Assembly: GCF_003259955.1 (NCBI RefSeq) | Contig: NZ_QLMK01000002.1 | Span: 351,137-415,136 of the forward strand | Reading direction: 5' to 3' | From: Falsochrobactrum ovis | GTDB taxonomy: Bacteria; Pseudomonadota; Alphaproteobacteria; Rhizobiales; Rhizobiaceae | DNA length: 64,000 bases | Shown: positions 58,526 through 64,000 of the stretch, piece by piece | Layout: every line of letters starts with the position of its first letter | Numbering within the stretch: the stretch's first letter is position 1 | Position numbers and translations under genes: made by a program | Notes under the pieces: generated by a model | Database searches by the model: none | Seen by the model: only the letters and a program-made list of their open reading frames with translations | Told to the model about the DNA's origin: nothing

Positions 58526-61327
58526 GTGTCAGATCAAACACCTCCGCCCGGTTCCGAAGATATCAACGGTGGCCCCAGCGGCCCGAGTGGTGTCGAGCCG
58601 ATATCTATTATTGAGGAGATGCAGCGCTCCTATCTCGATTACGCTATGAGCGTTATTGTGAGCCGCGCTCTGCCTGATGTGCGTGATGGTCTCAAGCCCG
58701 TACACCGGCGAATTCTCCACGCCATGAACGAGATGAACCTCGCCTATAACCGACCATACCGTAAGTCTGCGGGTGTTGTCGGTGAGGTGATGGGTAAATA
58801 TCATCCCCATGGCGACGCGTCGATTTATGATGCCTTGGTGCGTCTCGCGCAGGATTTCTCGCTGCGAGATCCGTTAATAGATGGTCAAGGCAATTTCGGC
58901 TCTATTGACGGTGATCCGCCAGCGGCAATGCGTTACACGGAATGCCGCCTGCAAAAAGTTACCGACTCACTTCTTTCTGATATCGACAAGGATACGGTCG
59001 ATTTTCAGGACAACTATGATGGGCGTGAGCGCGAACCCACAGTTTTGCCAGCTCGCTTCCCTAATCTTCTTGTCAATGGTTCTGGCGGAATTGCGGTCGG
59101 TATGGCCACGAATATCCCGCCCCATAATCTTGGCGAAATCATCGATGGTTGCATCGCGCTGATTGATAATCCAGCGATCGAACTTGAAGAAATAATGGAG
59201 ATCATCCCCGGTCCGGATTTCCCGACCGGTGGCATTATTCTGGGTAGATCCGGTATTAATTCGGCCTATAGTACGGGTCGCGGTTCTGTCGTTATGCGCG
59301 GGCTTGCGACGATTGAGCCAATGCGGGGCGATCGCGAAGCGATTGTTATTACCGAAGTTCCCTATCAGGTGAACAAGGCGACGATGATCGAAAAAATGGC
59401 TGAATTGGTGCGGGATAAGCGCATTGATGGCATTTCCGATCTGCGCGACGAGTCTGACCGGGACGGTTATCGGGTTGTTGTTGAGCTAAAACGTGATGCT
59501 GTTGCGGATGTCGTGCTCAATCAGCTCTACCGTTACACGCCGCTCCAGACTTCTTTTGGCTGCAATATGGTTGCGCTAAATGGCGGCAAGCCAGAGCAAA
59601 TGACTCTGCTTGATATGTTGCGCGCCTTCGTTGCTTTCCGTGAGGAAGTGGTAACGCGCCGCACTAAGTTCCTGCTCAACAAAGCGCGCGAGCGTGCGCA
59701 TGTTTTGGTGGGACTTGCAATTGCAGTGGCCAATATTGATGAAGTCATTGCGTTAATCCGTCGAGCTCCAGATCCTGCAACTGCGCGTGAGCAATTAATG
59801 GAGCGCCGTTGGCCTGCAGCCGATATTGCGCCTCTTATCCGCTTGATCGACGATCCGCGTCATACGATCAACGCGGATAATACCTATAATCTCTCTGAAG
59901 AGCAGGCTCGTGCGATTCTTGAGTTGCGCTTGCAGCGTCTGACAGCGCTTGGTCGCGATGAAGTTGCTGATGAGCTGAATAAAATTGGCGAAGAAATCCG
60001 CGATTATTTGGATATTCTGTCTTCTCGCGAACGCGTCTTAACAATCGTCAAGGACGAGATGATTGCCGTTCGTGACGAATTTGCCACCCCGCGCCGTACC
60101 CAATTCGGTCTTGGCGGGGCGGAAATGGACGATGAAGATCTGATCGCGCGCGAAGATATGGTGGTGACGGTTAGCCATGCTGGCTACATCAAACGTGTGC
60201 CGCTTGCTACTTATCGCGCCCAGCGCCGTGGCGGTAAGGGGCGCTCGGGTATGGCGACTAGGGATGAGGATTTCGTAACCCGTCTTTTCGTCGCCAACAC
60301 GCATACGCCGGTTCTTTTCTTCTCGTCACGCGGCATTGTTTATAAAGAAAAAGTTTGGCGACTGCCGGTTGGAAATCCGCAATCACGCGGCAAAGCGCTG
60401 ATTAATATGCTGCCGCTTCAGAATGGTGAGCGCATCACCACGATCATGCCATTGCCGGAGGATGAAGAATCCTGGGCAAATCTTGACGTGATGTTTGCGA
60501 CCACTCGCGGTACAGTTCGCCGTAACAAATTGTCGGATTTTGTTCAGGTTAATCGTAATGGTAAGATTGCGATGAAGCTTGAAGATGAGAATGACGAAAT
60601 TCTTTCGGTTGATACTTGTACCGAATTCGACGACGTTCTTCTGACATGTGCAGGCGGGCAGTGCATTCGCTTCCCAGTTACCGATGTTCGTGTTTTCGCC
60701 GGGCGTAACTCGATTGGTGTTCGTGGCATCAATCTAGCCGAGGGCGATAAAGTCATTTCGATGGCTATCTTGCAACATGTCGAGGCTGATGCTGCTGAAC
60801 GTTCTGCCTATCTCAAGCGCTCCATTGCGGAACGCCGTGCACAAGGTGCTGACGATGCTGATGATATTGTCGTTGTGGGCGAAGAAGTTGGTAATGAAGC
60901 TGAGCTTTCAGAGGAACGCTATCAGGAGTTAAAGGCTCGGGAGCAGACCGTTCTAACAGTCAGTGAATTTGGCTTTGGCAAGCGCTCATCGTCTTATGAG
61001 TTCCGAGTTTCGGGACGAGGGGGCAAGGGAATTCGCGCAACTGATACATCAAAAACTGATGAAATCGGAAAACTGGTGGCCCTGTTCCCTGTGGAAGCCA
61101 GTGATCAAATATTGCTCGTTTCCGATAAGGGACAACTCATTCGCGTTCCTGTTGATGGTATCCGCATTGCGGGTCGCTCAACAAAAGGTGTGACGATCTT
61201 CAACACTGCTGATGGCGAAAAAGTGGTTTCGGTCGAGCGAATATCTGAAGCAGATAATGATGAAGATGAAGAGGTTGCAGAAGGCTCTGAAGCAACCGAA
61301 AATACATCAGCGGAAAATAGCGAATAA
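58526..61327 (+). CDS. gyrA: GyrA, DNA gyrase subunit A
   Basis: Breakage-reunion subunit of gyrase. The 933-residue product has the winged-helix domain, with the quinolone-determining region reading [21 protein letters not shown] (Ala98 at the place of E. coli Ser83), the catalytic Tyr137 in [10 protein letters not shown], and the coiled tower. The C-terminal beta-pinwheel begins with the GyrA box RAQRRGGKG. An acidic tail ([21 protein letters not shown]) ends the protein. The start is GTG 58526 (MSDQTPPPG). A very stable terminator follows at 61361. Confidence 0.98.
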   Translation: MSDQTPPPGSEDINGGPSGPSGVEPISIIEEMQRSYLDYAMSVIVSRALPDVRDGLKPVHRRILHAMNEMNLAYNRPYRKSAGVVGEVMGKYHPHGDASIYDALVRLAQDFSLRDPLIDGQGNFGSIDGDPPAAMRYTECRLQKVTDSLLSDIDKDTVDFQDNYDGREREPTVLPARFPNLLVNGSGGIAVGMATNIPPHNLGEIIDGCIALIDNPAIELEEIMEIIPGPDFPTGGIILGRSGINSAYSTGRGSVVMRGLATIEPMRGDREAIVITEVPYQVNKATMIEKMAELVRDKRIDGISDLRDESDRDGYRVVVELKRDAVADVVLNQLYRYTPLQTSFGCNMVALNGGKPEQMTLLDMLRAFVAFREEVVTRRTKFLLNKARERAHVLVGLAIAVANIDEVIALIRRAPDPATAREQLMERRWPAADIAPLIRLIDDPRHTINADNTYNLSEEQARAILELRLQRLTALGRDEVADELNKIGEEIRDYLDILSSRERVLTIVKDEMIAVRDEFATPRRTQFGLGGAEMDDEDLIAREDMVVTVSHAGYIKRVPLATYRAQRRGGKGRSGMATRDEDFVTRLFVANTHTPVLFFSSRGIVYKEKVWRLPVGNPQSRGKALINMLPLQNGERITTIMPLPEDEESWANLDVMFATTRGTVRRNKLSDFVQVNRNGKIAMKLEDENDEILSVDTCTEFDDVLLTCAGGQCIRFPVTDVRVFAGRNSIGVRGINLAEGDKVISMAILQHVEADAAERSAYLKRSIAERRAQGADDADDIVVVGEEVGNEAELSEERYQELKAREQTVLTVSEFGFGKRSSSYEFRVSGRGGKGIRATDTSKTDEIGKLVALFPVEASDQILLVSDKGQLIRVPVDGIRIAGRSTKGVTIFNTADGEKVVSVERISEADNDEDEEVAEGSEATENTSAENSE

Positions 61328-61360
61328 TATTTTCGTATTTCTGCAAAATCGCTCATAATC

Positions 61361-61393
61361 AAAAAAGGCCGATGATAATCATCGGCCTTTTTT
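61361..61393. terminator. Strong rho-independent terminator after gyrA
   Basis: GGCCGATGAT and ATCATCGGCC (61367-61387) are perfect inverted copies around one base, flanked by six A on the left and six T on the right, so it can also stop the - strand small ORF at 61435. Confidence 0.95.
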
Positions 61394-61434
61394 AGACGCC
61401 AAGACTGGAGGGGATTGGCAAATGTTAATAAATA

Positions 61435-61581
61435 CTAGGAGCGCAGATTCCGCATAGAAGACAGACTAAAGGCCGTAGGTTGCGCACGTTGACGCTTCGC
61501 TTCCGTTTCCGCCAAAAGCAAAATAATCGCTGATGCGGTTGTCGCTACCATCATGGATAATGCCAGAAGAAATATCATCAT
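61435..61581 (-). CDS. 48-residue putative membrane peptide, unknown function
   Basis: A short - strand frame starting ATGATG at 61581 and ending TAG at 61435. The product opens with a clear hydrophobic helix (MMIFLLALSMMVATTASAII then LLLAE) and continues with a charged stretch EAKRQRAQ and a Ser/Arg-rich C-terminus (SLSSMRNLRS). AAAGGA lies nine bases upstream of the start. The gyrA terminator just beyond its stop is bidirectional. It could be a signal-anchored small protein. No family was recognised; the call rests on ribosome site, hydrophobic profile and an otherwise empty gap. Confidence 0.65.
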   Translation of the reverse strand: MMIFLLALSMMVATTASAIILLLAETEAKRQRAQPTAFSLSSMRNLRS

Positions 61582-61780
61582 CGGGGTATCCTTTCGACAT
61601 ATATACGGGTTAGCGGCAAAATGGTTGCATGAAAACTAAATCTAGTCTGGTAAAACGGTGGTGAATTTTTTCTGAAACAATAAAGCATGGCCCAATGAAT
61701 TGTGTTTTATGGTTTCCAGTTTCTTAGTAGTTACGGTTGTTGTTGTTGAAAATTTGGACAAAAAAGGATAGCTGGGAGAA

Positions 61781-62275
61781 ATGACGATTGCGATTTACGC
61801 CGGCTCTTTCGACCCGGTGACTAACGGCCATATAGATGTTCTTAAAGCTGCGTTGCGCTTAGCTGATCAGGTGATTGTTGCGATCGGCGTTCATCCGGGT
61901 AAAAAATCGACCTTTAGTTTCCAGGAACGCCTGAAACTAATTGAAGCAAGTGCTAAAGATGTACTCGTTGAGGATGCGCCACGCATTTCAGTCATTTCGT
62001 TTGATGGGCTCTTAATCAATGCCGCTCGTAAACATGGAGCGACATTATTGGTTCGCGGTTTGCGTGATGGCACTGATCTTGATTACGAAATGCAGATGGC
62101 TGGTATGAATGGAATCATGGCGCCGGATTTGCAAACAGTATTTTTGCCAGCCGATCCGGCTGTACGCACGATTACCGCCACATTGGTTCGCCAGATTGCC
62201 ATTATGGGGGGCGATGTTCGGCCTTTTGTTCCCGCAGTGGTGGCGGATGCGTTGGAATCAAAAAATAAAACCTAA
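61781..62275 (+). CDS. coaD: CoaD, phosphopantetheine adenylyltransferase
   Basis: Fourth step of coenzyme A synthesis, joining 4'-phosphopantetheine and ATP to dephospho-CoA. The 164-residue product has the nucleotidyltransferase motif [20 protein letters not shown] (T/HxGH type), [20 protein letters not shown] and the C-terminal [17 protein letters not shown], matching the ISSTxVR site. GGGAG precedes the ATG. It is followed after 16 bases by the exported cyclophilin gene. Confidence 0.97.
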   Translation: MTIAIYAGSFDPVTNGHIDVLKAALRLADQVIVAIGVHPGKKSTFSFQERLKLIEASAKDVLVEDAPRISVISFDGLLINAARKHGATLLVRGLRDGTDLDYEMQMAGMNGIMAPDLQTVFLPADPAVRTITATLVRQIAIMGGDVRPFVPAVVADALESKNKT

Positions 62276-62291
62276 TCCGGAGTTACCATTC

Positions 62292-62882
62292 ATGTCATTT
62301 TTCCGATCGGCCCTCGCGGCGACTGCTCTTCTTGCCTGTAGTTTTGGTTCTGTTCATTTTGCTTCCGCGAATGATGCTGAGAACACGGTTATTCTTACCC
62401 TTAAAGACGGTGATGTAACCGTGGAGCTCCGCCCGGATCTGGCGCCGAAACATACTGAGCAGATCAAAAAACTAGTGCGCGATGGTGCTTATGATGGCGT
62501 CGCCTTCCACCGGGTGATCCCCGGCTTTATGGCCCAGACGGGTGACGTTCAATTCGGAAATATAGATAAAAATTACAACAAAACCCGTGTTGGGACCGGC
62601 GGGTCTCAATATGGAAACATTCCAGCGGAATTCTCACAAGAGCCTTTTGTCCGAGGCACTGTGGGGATGGCTCGCAGTCAGGACCCAAACTCGGCCAATT
62701 CGCAGTTTTTCATTATGTTTGATGATGGCGATTTTCTTAATGGCCAATATACAGTCGTTGGCAAAGTTGTCGGTGGCATGGAAGCCGTAGATAATATTAA
62801 AAAGGGCAGCGAATCCAACAATGGATCGGTCGATAATCCGGATAAGATTCTGAAAGCAACGATCGAAGCCGATAAGAAATAA
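62292..62882 (+). CDS. Exported cyclophilin-type peptidyl-prolyl isomerase (PpiA-like)
   Basis: Periplasmic proline isomerase. The 196-residue product has a signal peptide (MSFFRSALAATALLACSFGSV, cleavage near ASA-ND, residue 27), then the cyclophilin domain with VAFHRVIPGFMAQTGDVQFGN (catalytic Arg), FVRGTVGMARSQDPNSANSQFFIMFDD and LNGQYTVVGKVVGGMEAVD. The start was set at ATG 62292; the frame runs further upstream in coaD but without a signal peptide. A Cys in LLACSF is not a convincing lipobox. It is followed at once by a cytoplasmic paralogue. Confidence 0.93.
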   Translation: MSFFRSALAATALLACSFGSVHFASANDAENTVILTLKDGDVTVELRPDLAPKHTEQIKKLVRDGAYDGVAFHRVIPGFMAQTGDVQFGNIDKNYNKTRVGTGGSQYGNIPAEFSQEPFVRGTVGMARSQDPNSANSQFFIMFDDGDFLNGQYTVVGKVVGGMEAVDNIKKGSESNNGSVDNPDKILKATIEADKK

Positions 62883-62902
62883 TGCAACAAGGAGAGGCCC
62901 AA

Positions 62903-63409
62903 ATGGCTTATAAAGATCCCGAAAACACGCTCTTACTGGAAACCACCAAGGGCCAAGTTGTCATCGAACTTTACCCGGATCTCGCACCGGGTCACGTTCA
63001 GCGCATTAAAGAACTTGCTCGTGAAGGCGCGTATGACGGTGTTGTTTTTCACCGTGTAATTGATGGTTTCATGGCGCAGACAGGTGACGTGAAGTTTGGC
63101 AAGACCGGTGGCGAGCATTTTAATAGCTCTCGCGCGGGCATGGGTGGTTCCGATAAGCCGGACCTAAAAGCCGAATTCTCAAATACTCAGCATAAGCGCG
63201 GCACTGCGTCGATGGCACGCTCACAAAACCCGAACTCCGCTAATTCGCAGTTTTTCATCTGCTTTACGGATGCGCCTTGGCTTGACCGTCAATATACGGT
63301 GTGGGGACAGGTCATCGAAGGTATGGATAATGTCGATCAGATCAAACGCGGCGAACCTGTTGTCGATCCTGATATGATCGTTACAGCTCGAATTGCTGCT
63401 GACGTCTAA
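62903..63409 (+). CDS. Cytoplasmic cyclophilin-type peptidyl-prolyl isomerase (PpiB-like)
   Basis: The 168-residue product is a cyclophilin without signal peptide: MAYKDPENTLLLETTKGQVVIELYPDLAPGHVQRIKEL, FHRVIDGFMAQTGDVKFG (catalytic Arg), KRGTASMARSQNPNSANSQFFICFTDAPWLDRQYTVWG and GMDNVDQIKRGEP. ATG 62903 is preceded by AAGGAGAGG; an earlier ATG at 62882 overlaps the upstream stop. It is clearly a tandem duplicate of the preceding exported copy with a different compartment. Trp in DAPWLDR is the cyclosporin-binding position of the family, and the upstream copy has Phe there. Confidence 0.94.
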   Translation: MAYKDPENTLLLETTKGQVVIELYPDLAPGHVQRIKELAREGAYDGVVFHRVIDGFMAQTGDVKFGKTGGEHFNSSRAGMGGSDKPDLKAEFSNTQHKRGTASMARSQNPNSANSQFFICFTDAPWLDRQYTVWGQVIEGMDNVDQIKRGEPVVDPDMIVTARIAADV

Positions 63410-63433
63410 AATCAGTTATCACAAATTGCTTTA

Positions 63434-63460
63434 GGCTTCGGCGGCAATGTCGCCGAAGCC
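63434..63460 (+). terminator. Hairpin after the ppi genes, weak terminator
   Basis: GGCTTCGGCG (63434-63443) pairs perfectly with CGCCGAAGCC (63451-63460) across a seven-base loop. The following ATAATTCGTTT is only modestly T-rich, so it may act as a weak terminator or a 3' stabiliser. Confidence 0.55.
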
Positions 63461-63528
63461 ATAATTCGTTTAAATGCAATTCTTGCCGCAATATTGAGCA
63501 TCACTTTAGGTAATGCTTGCGAGGAACT

Positions 63529-64000
63529 ATGCGCGTTGATCTTTTCGATTTTGATTTGCCGGAAGAACATATAGCTCTACGCCCGGTAGAGCCGCGCGAT
63601 CACGCCAAATTGCTTATAGTAAATCCTGGAATGAAATTTGAGGATCGGCAGGTTTTTGAACTTCCGGATTTGCTTCAGCCCGGTGATGCGTTGGTTTTTA
63701 ATGATACCAAAGTAATACCCGCACAGCTTGAAGGCATGCGGGAGAGAGAAGGAAATATTGCTCAGGTTAACGCGACGCTGCATATGAGAGTCGGACCATA
63801 TCAGTGGAAGGCGTTTTTGCGCCCTGCCAAACGGATAAAGCAAGGCGACAGAATACGCTTTGGGCATAGTGGCACGAGCTGCTTCATGGGCACGCTGGAC
63901 GCAACAGTCGTAGAGAAAAGCGACGGCGGCGAAGCGCTGCTTTCTTTTGATCTTTCAGGTGCCATGCTTGATGAGGCAATCGCAGCGGTGGGGCATATCC
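63529..64000 (+). CDS. queA: QueA, S-adenosylmethionine:tRNA ribosyltransferase-isomerase (3' truncated by window edge)
   Basis: Adds the epoxy-cyclopentanediol part from SAM to 7-aminomethyl-7-deazaguanine in tRNA, the penultimate step of queuosine synthesis. The first 157 residues are in the window: [53 protein letters not shown] and [15 protein letters not shown], all typical of the family N-domain. GAGGAA precedes ATG 63529. The gene has no stop before base 64000, consistent with continuation off the edge. Confidence 0.94.
   Translation, partial: MRVDLFDFDLPEEHIALRPVEPRDHAKLLIVNPGMKFEDRQVFELPDLLQPGDALVFNDTKVIPAQLEGMREREGNIAQVNATLHMRVGPYQWKAFLRPAKRIKQGDRIRFGHSGTSCFMGTLDATVVEKSDGGEALLSFDLSGAMLDEAIAAVGHI

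Larger units (their letters stand above)
61328..61780. other. gyrA-coaD intergenic region
   Basis: Holds the gyrA terminator (61361-61393) and one small - strand gene (61435-61581). The remaining 200 bases before coaD are A+T-rich with no further gene seen; they presumably carry promoters for the small gene (-) and coaD (+). Confidence 0.6.

Overview
The window is an ordinary but gene-dense stretch of an alphaproteobacterial chromosome. The evidence points to the Hyphomicrobiales (Rhizobiales), close to the Brucella/Ochrobactrum group, with fairly even base composition rather than the high G+C of Brucella itself. This rests on gene order (bamA-lpxD-fabZ-lpxA-lpxI-lpxB; dusB/nifR3-ntrB-ntrC-ntrY-ntrX-trkA-hfq-hflX; clpP-clpX-lon-HU; pdhA-pdhB-pdhC-lpd-lipA), a fused ispDF, an E1-beta subunit carrying its own lipoyl domain, LpxI in place of LpxH, and GTTC-N7-GTTC LexA boxes. 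Genus assignment is inference. No mobile element, prophage, CRISPR array, rRNA or tRNA was found.

Layout. 1-6160: outer-membrane assembly and lipid A synthesis on +. 6237-9174: gltA and gltX on -. 9404-11851: a ComEC-like membrane protein on +. 11990-18301: a - strand run ppiD-trpD-trpC-moaC-moeA-lexA, with an SOS box before lexA. 18512-24868: tpiA, secG, an L,D-transpeptidase, pyrG, kdsA and eno. 25203-33447: a DUF1428 gene, ftsB, the pyruvate dehydrogenase operon, a small membrane protein, lipA and a COQ10-like gene. 33448-35108: cinA-like and ispDF on -. 35263-46940: dusB, two nitrogen-type two-component systems (NtrBC, NtrYX), trkA, a glycosyltransferase, hfq and hflX. 47032-52418: clpP, clpX, lon and HU. 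52467-55394: uvrA on -, then an unusually long gap before ssb. 57072-64000: phnN, marC (-), gyrA, a 48-codon membrane ORF (-), coaD, two cyclophilins and the start of queA.

How the genes fit together. The first block makes lipid A and inserts outer-membrane proteins; kdsA later supplies KDO for the same molecule. The pdh genes, lipA, eno, tpiA and gltA form central carbon flow, with lipA making the lipoyl cofactor used by PdhB and PdhC. lexA and uvrA are tied together by matching LexA boxes. ClpXP, Lon and Hfq/HflX form a protein and RNA quality-control block. NtrYX appears to have autoregulatory sites in front of ntrY.

I did not find a plainly new biological system. The points most worth a second look are: ispDF has no usual start codon where its first beta strand demands one; a degenerate 14-16 bp tandem repeat and a hairpin lie in the 926-bp uvrA-ssb gap; a 48-codon membrane-peptide ORF lies downstream of gyrA; two CAA-N4/5-TTG sites lie before ntrY; and structured leaders precede clpX and hfq.
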